Source of the DNA: Spirodela intermedia | Lineage: Eukaryota; Streptophyta; Magnoliopsida; Alismatales; Araceae | Length of the DNA stretch: 64,000 bases | Assembly: GCA_902729315.2 (NCBI GenBank) | Contig: LR746278.1 | Location: 4,783,501 to 4,847,500, forward strand | Direction of reading: 5' to 3' | Part shown: in pieces, positions 50,101-59,766 of the stretch | How positions within the stretch are numbered: position 1 is the first letter of the stretch | Layout: each line of letters begins with the position of its first letter | The notes under the pieces: model-generated | What the model saw: the letters and a program-made list of their open reading frames with translations, nothing else | What the model was told of the DNA's origin: nothing | The model's database searches: none | Translations under genes and position numbers: made by a program

Positions 50101-53100
50101 GGTGACTACCCTTGGGTCGGGAGATCTTGGTGGATCTGTTTATTTTCTGAATTTCAACGAAGCATTGGACTTCAGTTCAAATGTTCTTGGTCACCATAGA
50201 ATTTCAAAAATTTCCTCATATGACTTTACCATATGGACGAGTGCAAGCAATTCTAGTGGGACAAAAGCAGCACTTGGTAAGCTCCAGACTAACCTTTTCG
50301 TCTTGACTATTAATTCCTATGTATATCTGGATATTATGGTGGTTTTGTGTTTAAGTGTTGAAGATTTATTTTCTTCCTATTTCTTAGATAGTGTCATTTT
50401 AAAATCTGTTGCCATCCTGCTAAACTGGAACATCCTCGAACTTTCGTACAGAACATTACAAACACATGAAATAAATGTTAAAAAGATCCTTTATTGATAC
50501 TAGGTGTAGTAGTTTTCTATAATCCATGATTTATTCGTTTATTCCACTAGCTAATTTCTAGTTTGGGACTAGTTGATCAGGGTCTGTATACCCCCTGGGC
50601 GGTTTCTTAAGTGATTTCTTAGCACTAATGGCGCGAAATCTTGTCTGACTTGTTGGTAAATCAGCAAATCCAAATCTGTTAAAATCTTGAACTATGGTTT
50701 TAGAAGATGTTAGAATTTTTATGAGATTATGCTGAATTTAACTTATATGAATTAATGTTTTGTCAAAACATGGTTTTTCAGCAGTTGGTCTGTTTCATGT
50801 TTTGGGCAATCACTGGCCATCTTTCGATCAACCACTCTAGATCAATGTTAGATCTGTATTTGTGCAAATAGATCACTTTTTCTGGAACAATTTCCATTTT
50901 TAAGAGTAAACTTGGTGTTGAAGTTCTCACCTCTCAGATATTTTTTCCACTTGCACGAGTCTGCATCTACCTACGTCTAAGTTATGATAAGGTGTATTTC
51001 TACTTTACATTCTGTATTTTTTTTTTGAGTGTACCCGTTTTTATCTCTCACCATAATATGACATATTATGGAATGTCATATTTGATACGACGTACAATGT
51101 TTTAGTTGCAATCATTTTTTCCAATGTGATGAACTTGTGATCTTATGAGGATTGGGATGCAGAATAAGATTAAATGGAGTTAATGCAATTGTTGATAATT
51201 TCAAGTTGCACTCAACCTTAGCATCTGAATTATGTTCCCATATTTTCGGATAGTATCCCAACGTTGTTAGATATAATGCCAACCAATTCAATCTCACTCC
51301 ATAATAGTGCCTGAAAATAAAACCTGGATTCTGCAACAGACCATGAGTATGGATAATATGATCGCAAACATTCTATAGTGTTTTGTTTTGATCTTGGTTC
51401 AGCTCGAGTAACCTATTAAGATGCTCCTTCGCTTGTCCATTTTAAATTAGGAAAAATATGGAAGAACAAAACCAGAAGCATCAAGTCGGAAAGACGTCTT
51501 CCCACTTGTTAACATTCAGATTCTCCTTTGTGAGTGGAAGCTATTTTTTATGCGCAATCTTTCTATGCACATTACACTTGTTTGTTAATCAACATCTTTT
51601 AGCTTTACTAGACCAATCTTTAATGCATTTGTGAAGCCTTTTATCCTGTTTTTCAGAAGTTGCAGTCGAAAGTGATTAAATATTTCGTGTAGACTTCATG
51701 TGTTATTTCGCTTTTAATATTGATGAAAATTTTGTCATCAATTCGTTGATAGCTCTAAGTTGTTGTGCCTTTTTTCTAGGGACAAACCAAGGAGCAGCCC
51801 TGTTAAATTTAGAGACTGGAAGATTATCTTGGCTTTACCGCACTAAAAGTGATATTTTCTCACAAAGATTTGACCAATCGGTACGTATCATTCTTCTTTT
51901 TAGATTCATATGTGCAGCATTATTTATTATTCATATTTAAAACTTTTATCAACTAGTTTAAGGCTGGCCATTATGTATTTTGTCTTTGTATGCTTTTGGT
52001 CTGTCATCTTAAACTATCCTTGCATGCCTGATATTAGCCAAAAGAAATGTCTTCTTTGTCCCTAGATGTTGCTCTGCAGGTGAAGTTATGATATACATGT
52101 AGTATGTATTGGATTGGAGACTAGTGAGTAAATTTGTACATGAAATTTTGTGCACTTATTTTCAACTTTCTCCAATAATTAAGGGTACCTCTATAATTTT
52201 ATTTCATCAAGGCCCTTTGGATTTTTTTGCTTCATTCATAATAACTGATTTTTTTCCAAAATTCAATTTATAAGCTGGTCAAAATTCATAAATTAGCTTG
52301 CTGATTCATCTTGGGTACAAATCTTTTCTGGTTATTCTCATCGTGTGTTTGCTGGTGATTTTTGGCATATGCTTTTGGGCGAGTCTAATTTAGGAGATGA
52401 CTTGATTACCATGCTTGATTAACTTTCTACCACTAGGATCCGGTTTTGAAATCGTAATCTTCTTCATGAATTCAATTTATAAGCTGGTCAAAATTCATTG
52501 TGCTTGTATTTTCATTTAGTATTGTTATGTTTCATATATCGGCTATATGTTTTTTTCCAATGTGTGGCAGGGAAATGTGGTCTTATGTGGGCTTAGAAAT
52601 GGGTCAATTCTAGTGGTCGACGTTCGGCAGAAGCCATCAGGATCTCGCCGGCATTTCACTTCATCTACTAGAGATCCAGTAGAATCTACTGCAGAAGGGG
52701 CAAACATGCATCAAAGAAAGCACCACAGGAATTGGATCACACGAAGACATCAGGTAGAAGTTCATTATATCATTTGTTTGTCCCTTGTTCCTTGCACCTA
52801 GGAGCACATCCATAAGATTTGCATCCTTGCTAATCTTTTAGTTTCTGATTGCAATTCCTTCTATTCTTTTGGACTGGTTTCTTGTATCTTCAAATATCCG
52901 CAGTGAGTCCTTTGGGTGAACCATGTTCTATGCCATGTATTAGGTTTAATAATGTTATGTTCGGCACCTTTCCTATCTTTCTTTGCAGCCACATTCAAAA
53001 CCTCATTTTCCTATCTAAATTTTTTCTTATTTCCTTTTTATGGGTTTGTTAAACGTCCATACTAGTCACAGGATACCATGAGGATTCTTGGTGCTAGTTT

Positions 53101-56100
53101 CATGCCATTGATGTGTAAACTGCCCATGTGATGTGGCAGACTGTCTTGTTGGACTAATGCAGATGCGATATTTTGTGTTCTAGCTAAAGGGAGATCCATC
53201 ATTCCACTGTGCTTCGATGCCCTCAGCTGTTTGCAGGTAGGTACAGCACCCTTGTTCTTCCATGAACGATCTGCGGGGCACATTTCTTACCAAATAGCAT
53301 GCGTTGTAATTTATTTGGCTCGTATGTGGCCTAAATCCTTACCATTCTCTATATATCACAGCCTGGTACCTCTACATTCCGATGAGCAGTATTTCTTCGG
53401 AAGCTCCATGGATGGATCAGTGAGTTTTCAGCTCCATCTGTTTTGCTAAATTTCTCTCATCTTGGTTGATAAAAGTAAGCATCTGCATGCTCCTTTGGGA
53501 TTTCTGAGTGGCTTCTGGTAGGACCCTGGTCCTGGACAGGAGCGGACAACAGACATATGGAAATAGAAAGGGGATGGTTGAAGATTAACAGTAGGCAATG
53601 TAGCCGGGCCCCAAAGAACCCTAGAGTTGGTGGAGAGGTCCCCTGCTCTCCCTCTGCCGCAGCTGCCCTAGAATACTCCTCGATACCCCCTTCCCCCCCA
53701 ACGACCGGAACCCTAATACCTCTTTTCCTAACAAGCCATCACTTGAAGGGATTGTTGGGTTCCTTCGAGAGTTGGTTCTAAGGCCCCTTGAGCCTCTCTT
53801 CTAGGCTGATAGTAGTTAGGCTCACTGGGGGGCTAACAGCTTCCAAACTTAATGTTCTTTTCATCATTGTTAAACTAGTCATATAGAACTTTTCATCAGG
53901 CCGTGTTTGGGACAACCATTCGCTAAGAGTCTCTTTACCTGCAACAGATCTGTTTCCTATAACTTCGTATCTGAAAGATCTATTTCCTTTAACTTAACAT
54001 CCGATTTTTTTTTCTAAGAATCCTAACTCCTTGTTCTCTTTGGGCCTGCCACATGTCTTGGACCTTGAGCAGTTACGTCAGCGTTGACATTTATTCAGTT
54101 CAGCAATTGTTTTGTTATACAAATGTCAAACATTTTTTTACGAGAGCAGTATACATAGAATACTCGTGCCTTGGGTTCCTGCTAATGTTGCTGATAAGAC
54201 TCATGAAATGTATTAAGAATTGATCATTGCTATTGTAAAATCAAATAACTATCATTTTTGTCCAATCTAAATAAGCAAGATATCTATTGATTCGTCATTC
54301 TCAAGACCTGTTCTGCGAATTAAATTTTTTTACAACCTTAGAGACTCATGTAATATCTGGAATAGTGGGCCTTTGAATGGATGCTTCACAATGATAGAAT
54401 ATTATTGCACGATCCAATTAAGACCATTTAGGATAGAGTTACGTGTATTGGGGATAAAGCAAGAAATATTAGTCTCCTTCACAAGAGCATTCCATTCTTT
54501 CTTTCTTTCATTTTCCCTCCGCATATATTTATTTTTAACGTTCTTCTCTGATTTCTGTGTGCGGCAAGTAATATAATATTATCAGTATCTCAAAAGCTGT
54601 GAAAAGCTTCACAATAGCTCAAATAATAATGATAATGTCCCTTGAAGGATTTGTTTCAACAATGAAGCTAGGAATAGCTATAAAATAAAGTTCAAGTCTC
54701 CTATTTTCCATGATGGCATTATTTATTTCACAATTATTTGAACATTTTCCAATGCTTGTTGTCAAAATTATATCTGTTTGAAGAAAATAATCAACTACCA
54801 GTGCCTTTTAGGCATCCATTTATCATGAATGACATACATGTGAGATATTATCAAAATCAATGTGATGGCTTGTTTGGGTGTTCACACTTTTTAGTCTTAT
54901 ATCAATCGTAGAGCTTTGTATCAATTTAAAAATGTAACATGCTTCTTCTAGATGAAGAAATTAGGATCTGTGACATATTGGAGAGTAATTGTTGAAAGAA
55001 AGTTATGCCAAGGATAAGAGGCAACTACTTGCATTCAAGGGAATTTCGTAACCATCCCGTGAAGAATTTTCACATATGAAGTTTGAGGAATATATTTCAA
55101 ACTTCTTCCTTCTACATGGCTACGTATTTCTTATAATTGTATGCTTCATGCGAGGATGACAAGACCTCAAAATACATCTGTGTCTGTCAAAGAGGATTGC
55201 TAATTAGGTAAAGACTAGGATTATATCGAATGCATGCGAGTAAATAGTCGTAACATATGGGAATATCAAAGAACACATTGGTAAAACATGCTTGCTCTTA
55301 CTCTCCCTATCCTGTTACTCTCTCTAGTTTCAATCATGAGGTACCCATTACCAATCTCTGAGATGTTGAAGAATTTCTGATTCAAATCCTTGTATCAGCC
55401 AAATTCAAAATCAATCTTCTGCTGCTAAGCTGCTCCCCACATTATTTACTGCTCATCATTATATTGTGATTGTACCTCAACCATCTGGTTTAAGTTAGAT
55501 AGCGGTATCCCCATTGTTGACTTTGGGTTTATCAAACAGCGAAGATGCATGAAGTGAAGGATAGTTTAAATGAGTTAAATCATTGATGAGTAGATAGCTA
55601 ACTAAGCTTGGAAAATAATGGAAGCCATACGATTTTTTCATGTGACACTCTATTATGTTTCTGATGCCAAATGTTTCGCTATGCTATCACTTACAAACCA
55701 AAAGTGGCAGCAAATTAAAATATCTACAAGGCCTAATCAAGTTCGACACGAATATTCTCTAGTTCATTTAAGACAACAACAGATTGGATGAAAAAAAAAG
55801 GCACCCACCCATTAAAAGATACCATTAAAATTATTATATGAATCACCAATGTGTTCAAATGGTAGATAGATCGAGCCATTTTCCCGTTCCTAAGCTTTCT
55901 TGCTGTCAATAACCTCAGGGATCGTCCTTGTCTGCATGATAGCAGTTGCGCTTCTTTTTGCCATGAAAGGAGTGTTCTTGAATGCCATGATGTTTCTCTG
56001 CTCTTCAGTTCTTCTTCCTCCTTCAATCACAGTGTTGTGATTCTCTCTTCACTCATCCCGTTTCCTGTATGGATCCAGATTGAGCTATTTGACCAGCGTC

Positions 56101-56633
56101 TCCTGCATAGAGGACCCGTGCAGTCGTACGAAGGGCATGCCAACTCCCACTCTCATCTGGAGCTGGGAGTAGACCCCTCTGAGGCCTTTGTATTGTCTGG
56201 TAACAATTTTATCACTAAGATGCCACTGCTTTTCTGCCTGGCATGCCGGGTGAGGATATCATAATAGGGTCTAAACCACTGCTAAATATATAATATAGGC
56301 GGAGAAGACTGCTATCTGCGGATTTGGAGCATTAAGAGCGGCAAGATGCTCTTCGCAGAAAACGTCTCAGATTCCGTCCTGAAAACAGTTTGCTGGATGC
56401 CAGGTGGGGATCAGACCGACGGTTGGAACCCTAGCCCTTTTTATGATCAGACTTTCTTCACAGTCCCTCCTCTCACAGCTCGATCCATTGTGATCGCGCG
56501 TGCCCACGCAGGGTTCCAGAGGCCGTCTGCTCATGGGCTGCATGCCGACGCGGACTTCCATGGCTGCGACCGAAGAATGGGGGGGGCATGGCTGGGGTCC
56601 AGGGAGGGGCTCTTCTACCTGAACAGAGCCTGA
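41135..56633 (+). CDS. DCAF4-like WD40 protein (CUL4-DDB1 substrate receptor candidate)
   Basis: Exons: 41135-41150, 41289-41461, 41861-42013, 43223-43353, 49715-49945, about 50101-50276, 51780-51880, 52571-52753, 53184-53236, 53362-53419, 56079-56199, 56299-56633. Total about 576 residues. A 108-bp in-frame GT...AG segment (56404-56511) in the last exon may be spliced, giving 540. The N-terminus reads MAAPREIPGFYFNAEKNRYFPI, matching the DCAF4 start (PGFYYDxEKNRYF). WD40 blades are recognisable in NVVLCGLRNGSILVVDVRQ, DEQYFFGSSMDGSIELFDQR and GGEDCYLRIWSIKSGKMLF, with a conserved end GAWLGSREGLFY. DCAF4 proteins dock to CUL4-DDB1 ubiquitin ligases; the plant role is inferred. Intron 4 (6.4 kb) hosts a retroelement. 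Intron 5 has U12-type signals, and its 3' end is the one weak junction. If that junction is wrong, the gene carries a frameshift. Confidence 0.82.
44107..44485 (+). repeat. 5' LTR of the gene-capturing retroelement
   Basis: Its last 150 or so bases match the 3' LTR closely (shared CCTGTGGGACCCTGATTTA and ATCTTTTCCTTTTGCTAC) and end CGTATCA. The left half aligns poorly with the 3' LTR and is about 75 bp longer. The start at TGATAC (44107) is therefore tentative. Confidence 0.65.
44487..44498 (+). other. Primer-binding site (initiator-Met tRNA)
   Basis: TGGTATCAGAGC, an exact 12-base match to the usual plant LTR-element primer site, one base after the 5' LTR end. Confidence 0.9.
44513..44653 (+). 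pseudogene. Gag N-terminal remnant
   Basis: ATG followed by MGPRPVDTRLDHLESVTEG and an amphipathic stretch ending in a stop after 46 codons. The pattern (RLDxLE...VDxxFxxLxxMExHL) is like the start of plant gypsy gag proteins. Confidence 0.6.
44985..45180 (+). pseudogene. Unidentified coding-like fragment inside the retroelement
   Basis: An open stretch containing KYGFSYGDPYGRPSSYYETF and ARTWHANRRIFPQHEFM, ending in a stop just before the HAT3.1-like segment. Its amino acid texture looks coding, but I do not recognise the family. It could be a fourth captured fragment or a retroelement gag segment. Confidence 0.35.
45195..46045 (+). pseudogene. Captured fragment of a HAT3.1-type PHD/homeodomain gene
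   Basis: Reads the region before the PHD finger (GKLEIHNLFQQPEF), a PHD-like stretch (SAENEIMLCHGIRDQG...PDEEGGLCHGCDCKV), the SIKDEWEKV block and the Ser/Asp-rich linker (GSSSDESDFTFDTDDL). It ends at LDYKKLYNEAHG with DSSDDEEWAD. The order matches plant HAT3.1/PRH proteins. The homeodomain itself is absent. Relative to the family, several zinc ligands are lost (Cys to Ser in FSAKC, Cys to Arg in GIRD, the His of FHQ). There is a frameshift near 45590. No introns are seen. Confidence 0.8.
46050..47405 (+). pseudogene. Captured C-terminal half of a plant alpha-mannosidase (GH38)
   Basis: Begins at TVTEKQHVADDYAK and continues through LVVLVYNLLGWNREG, VIVRDSKGKIVDSQL, SPLGFSTYFISSA, NNRNSVNTTMHQSYIY, EEVHQQINPWIYQITR and HDDGRRVAEALNETICV, ending at LLIAFSEQN. 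All lie in the family order for vacuolar/lysosomal-type alpha-mannosidases. The catalytic N-terminal domain is missing. The plant genes have many introns, yet this 1.36-kb piece has none, so it came through RNA. Several stops and frameshifts make it non-functional. Confidence 0.9.
47408..47890 (+). pseudogene. Captured fragment of an LRR receptor kinase (TM plus N-lobe)
   Basis: A transmembrane segment (LIGAAAGRFVLALIVILFAT then YVMREK) is followed by kinase N-lobe pieces: SFTFDD, GLGGYGK, VQHGSVLSGFEFK, HYKNLVKLVGF, SGVMLDRQR and SARGL. The order matches the HPCA1-like LRR VIII kinases. The fragment stops before the catalytic HRD loop and contains frameshifts and stops. No introns are seen. 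Confidence 0.8.
48037..48086 (+). pseudogene. Gypsy pol C-terminal remnant and polypurine tract
   Basis: CPDFHHEDKVDLSGG resembles the last residues of Ty3/gypsy polyproteins (FPDFHLEDKV...). It overlaps a purine-rich tract (CAGGGGGAGTA) directly before the 3' LTR. Confidence 0.6.
48090..48364 (+). repeat. 3' LTR of the gene-capturing retroelement
   Basis: 275 bp, starting TGATACGGCTCC after the polypurine tract and ending ATCATATCA, an imperfect terminal inverted repeat of the start (TGATAC/GTATCA type). Confidence 0.85.
48365..49714 (+). other. Rest of DCAF4-like intron 4 after the retroelement
   Basis: Contains several short coding-textured stretches (for example MTKHLQIFSYTGDLVG near 48440 and LSGSCGGLVVFDPSDHGLY near 49000) separated by stops. 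I cannot assign them. They may be further decayed mobile-element or captured sequence, or chance. Confidence 0.3.
49946..50100 (+). other. Candidate U12-type intron in the DCAF4-like gene with unusual 3' end
   Basis: The donor GTATCCACA matches the first six bases of the U12 consensus and is a weak U2 donor. TTGCTTAAC at 50079-50087 matches 8 of 9 of the U12 branch consensus. No AG lies between the branch and the conserved coding frame (VTTLGSGDLGGSVYFLN), and U2 acceptors farther upstream run into stops. The frame is kept only if the intron ends AT (50099-50100) or AA (50096-50097). Confidence 0.55.
55890..56048 (-). pseudogene. Unidentified coding-like fragment in DCAF4-like intron 10
   Basis: On minus, 52 open codons contain EGGRRTEEQRNIMAFKNTPF and TAIMQTRTIPEVIDSKKA, then a stop. 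The composition looks like the C-terminus of a real protein, but I do not recognise it. It lies about 30 bp from the 3' splice site of intron 10, so it may be an inserted gene fragment. Confidence 0.3.
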
Positions 56634-56894
56634 TGGGGAGCAAAGCTTTGACGGCAATGAGTTTAAAAATAGAGTTAATCTCCTTTGTGTGGGTGTTCAT
56701 CTTCTTCTCCAGATTCTCTCCAGTGCTTTAGCATCTTGGCAATGGCGATGGATGGTCAGAGCCTAGAGTTGCAACAGGCTGTAAAAATAAAGGAGTATAG
56801 ACCGTCAAAATCAGCAAGCGACGAAGGTCGCCGACGATATGGCTCCAAGAAGGCAGGAACACAAAAGAAATGGCAGCCGTTTTCCACACGTACA

Positions 56895-56916
56895 CAGAGA
56901 GAGAGAGAGAGAGAGA
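56895..56916. repeat. (GA)n microsatellite between convergent genes
   Basis: About 20 bases of GA repeats, 11 bp beyond the WRNIP1-like stop on that gene's 3' side and 260 bp after the DCAF4-like stop. Confidence 0.9.
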
Positions 56917-56926
56917 TTACAGATCT

Positions 56927-58663
56927 CTACTGCAAGCAAGAGTCGGACTGATATCTGGGCGGGGGCCATTCAAGAAATTTGTGACCCAGAAGCGAAGGAG
57001 GCAGGTAGGTCTGCGACGAACAGTTGGGATGATCGGGTGGGTAGACGTAGCCCTTCCCGTACCCAAGATCCTTCATCATCTTCGTCGGAGCGTTCCTGAG
57101 ATGCAGAGGGACTCCCTCGTTCCCCCCCGCGGACTCCTTCACGAGCCTCTGCGCTGCCTGAATGGCGCGGTACACCGCCGTCGACTTGGGCGCAAGCGCC
57201 AAGTAGGCGACGCATTGCGCCAAGTTCACGTCGCATTCTGGCATGCCGATGAAGTGGCAGGCCTGGTAACAGGCGACGGCCTGCGCCACCGCCGCCGGGT
57301 CCGCCAGCCCCACGTCCTCGCCGGCGAACCGCACCAGCCTACGGGCGATGTACAGGGGCTGCTCTCCGCCTTCCAGCATCCTCGCCAGCCAGTAGATGGA
57401 GGCGTCGGCGTCGCCGCCTCGCATGGACTTATGCAGCGCGCTGATCAGGTTGTAGTGCTCCTCCCCCGCCCGGTCATAGGCCAGGTGCTTGCTCTGCATC
57501 GCTTCTGTCGCGTCGCTGAGGGTGATCTTGAGGCCTTCGTCGGCGGGGCGGGTGGAGTTCCGGTCCAGGGCCAAGGTGGCCGCCACCTCCAAGGCATTGA
57601 GGGCGACGCGGGCGTCGCCGTCACAATGAAGCGACAGGAACTCAACGGCGTCGTCTTCGGCTAGAATGGGTGGCGTCGACTTTCTGGTGGTGTCACCGTC
57701 GCCGCCGCCGCCGCCGCCGCCGCCGCCGACACCGACGCCGGCGGCGATGCCTCTCTCAGCGTCCTCTACGGCGCGGCGGAGGAGGGTTTCGACGTGGCGA
57801 GGCTCAAGCGGGCGCAAGGTGAGGACGCGGCAGCGGGAGAGAAGAGGGGTGGTGAGGTGGAAGGAGGGGTTCTCGGTGGTGGCCCCCACGAAGACGATGC
57901 TCCCGTCCTCGATGGCCGGGAGAAAAGCGTCCTGCTGCGCCTTACTGAAGCGATGCACCTCGTCCATGAATAGCACCGTCCTCGTCGGCGCCGAGCCCAA
58001 GGAGGCCGCGCGGACCTTGAGGCGTCTCCTGGCTTCCTCGGTGGCGTCCCTGACGTCCTTGACGCTGGCGGTCACGGCGGAGAGGGAGACGAAGCGGAAG
58101 GCGGAGGAGGGGGAGGCCGCGAGCGCGCGGGCGATGGAGGTCTTGCCGGCGCCGGGAGGCCCCCAGAGGAGGAGGGAGGGGAGTCGGCCGCGGTCGAGGG
58201 CGGAGCGGATGACGGAGCCCTGGCCGAGGAGGTGGTCCTGCCCGACGACCTCGTCGACGGTGCGCGGCCGCATACGTTCCGCCAGCGGCTCAAGGGCACC
58301 ACCCGCCGTCCTTCTTCTCTGCCGCTTGCTTCCATCCAAAGGGGGCGGCGGTGGGGACGACGGTGGGGAGCGGTGGGCAGGTGCAGAGCGGGTTTTTTGG
58401 CCCTGCTGCCTCTGAGGGGCGGCGGAGGGGAAGAAGCGGTCGAGGCTGGGCTGAACGGGAGGGGACCGCTGATGGGGCGGAGGCGTGGGAGAGGCGGCGG
58501 CGGCGGCGGCGGGGGGGGGCATGGAGGAAACGGAGGGGGCAGCGACCTCCTGTTGGTGGGAGAGAATCCATTCGGTGGCTTCAACGGCGGAGGCCCCGCC
58601 GGTGGCGGCGAGAGCCTGGGCGGAGAGCTCCTCCGAGAAGCCCATACTGAGCAGATGCTCCAT
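56927..58663 (-). CDS. WRNIP1: WRNIP1/MgsA-family AAA+ ATPase
   Basis: Single-exon gene of 578 residues. The family (human WRNIP1, yeast Mgs1, bacterial RarA) acts at stalled replication forks in the nucleus. Order: a UBA-like N-terminus (MEHLLSMGFSEELSAQAL), a Pro/Ser-rich linker, RPRTVDEVVGQDHLLG, Walker A GPPGAGKTS near residue 167, Walker B VLFMDEVHRF near 230, the sensor-1 block GATTENPSF, LLSRCRVL (arginine finger region), and the RarA-type C-terminal oligomerisation domain. The last ends with the signature KDLGYGKGYVYPPDHP. Human WRNIP1 has a UBZ zinc finger at its N-terminus, whereas here a UBA-like segment is seen. A glycine run near residues 311-325 is encoded by a GCC/GGC repeat. 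GC content is very high. The start is the first Met and fits the UBA helix. Confidence 0.95.
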   Translation of the reverse strand: MEHLLSMGFSEELSAQALAATGGASAVEATEWILSHQQEVAAPSVSSMPPPAAAAAASPTPPPHQRSPPVQPSLDRFFPSAAPQRQQGQKTRSAPAHRSPPSSPPPPPLDGSKRQRRRTAGGALEPLAERMRPRTVDEVVGQDHLLGQGSVIRSALDRGRLPSLLLWGPPGAGKTSIARALAASPSSAFRFVSLSAVTASVKDVRDATEEARRRLKVRAASLGSAPTRTVLFMDEVHRFSKAQQDAFLPAIEDGSIVFVGATTENPSFHLTTPLLSRCRVLTLRPLEPRHVETLLRRAVEDAERGIAAGVGVGGGGGGGGGDGDTTRKSTPPILAEDDAVEFLSLHCDGDARVALNALEVAATLALDRNSTRPADEGLKITLSDATEAMQSKHLAYDRAGEEHYNLISALHKSMRGGDADASIYWLARMLEGGEQPLYIARRLVRFAGEDVGLADPAAVAQAVACYQACHFIGMPECDVNLAQCVAYLALAPKSTAVYRAIQAAQRLVKESAGGNEGVPLHLRNAPTKMMKDLGYGKGYVYPPDHPNCSSQTYLPPSLLGHKFLEWPPPRYQSDSCLQ

Positions 58664-59766
58664 TCGTCTGCTCTCACAGCGCCTCTCTTCGCCTGCTAAA
58701 AGTATCGTCGCAGCCCAGAAATCCTTCTAGTCTGGGAAGACAGAGGGACATGTATACATTACCATATGTATACTTGGCGAGAGCGAGAGCGAGAGCGAGA
58801 GATGTTGACTAATATAAATGATTTAGAGTAACTTATATGAATATCTTGCACTAATCTAGGAAAGGAACCCACAGTTTCATCACCCAATGCTGACTTTAAA
58901 AATAAAGATAAGATTGAAAATAACCTCCCCAACTTTATGAGGGAAATCTTTTCTTTTTCTGTAATGTTTCAATTGTACTCTGATGCATGTCTCTGATCAT
59001 GATTCTTCTATCTATGACGCCTAAATATGGTAATGCAACATTAACTGGACTATATTATTAGTGCAATAATAACATACTTGTGAATAATTTTTCTTTTTAT
59101 CTTTTTATGATTACCTATAAACATCAAGAGACAAAACCTTCCATATTTGGTAAGATATTTATTGAAGAACCCTACAAACTACACCAAACCCTACGACCCA
59201 AGGCCTATGCCCTCATTGCCCAAAGAAGCATTGATCTCGAAAAGTTAAAAATGTCATCTTTTTTTTATGCTATAGCTACTTTGGGAATTAGATAGCGGTC
59301 ACTGATAGGAGCACAAAGCATTGTGACGAGGGGAGTCTCCAACTAACCTGTGTTCATCCCAGTTCCTCAACACACGCGGGCTCTGAGAGTTGGTGGCCAA
59401 AGTTTCCACTAATAGCCCAGCCGCTTGTTATCCCACAAACACTCGCACGGCTCCCTTTGAGGGAGGAGGTTCCAAGAACCAGGGGCGAGGGGGAAGACGG
59501 AGGGAGGGTCTGAAGCTCGAACACCCGCCAAGTCGTTTGGAAGGTGTTTTTAGGGCGATTCCGAACCCGTAGTGACCAGCGACCGAGCAGTTTTGCGGGG
59601 TCCCTTGTGCATTGTTGAGACCTCACCCGTATGCCCAAAGGGTGGTCAGAGACGGACGTGAGACGGGTTCGAAAGGTTGAACGTCTGGTGGCGGCGACGT
59701 GAAGCAGGTAGCGGCGCCGCCCGGCAGTCTCCTCTCGCCTGCCGCCGCAGACCTGCCGGGTGAAAA
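58664..59766. other. Divergent promoter region, WRNIP1-like / BAC1-like
   Basis: 1.1 kb between head-to-head start codons. A short (GAGAGC)n run lies at about 58779-58801. The middle part is AT-rich, and the last 400 bases are GC-richer and probably promoter and 5' UTR of the carrier gene. Open frames near 59354-59894 on minus are not supported. Confidence 0.5.

Noticed and set aside
50054-50105. Using the ordinary CAG acceptors at 50053 or 50060 for DCAF4-like exon 6
   Set aside because: Both lead to stops or to a frame without the conserved GSGDLGGSVYFLN segment; the U12 reading explains the site better.
57666-58415. 249-codon frame antisense to the WRNIP1-like gene
   Set aside because: Shadow of a GC-rich coding sequence; the minus strand carries a complete conserved AAA+ protein.
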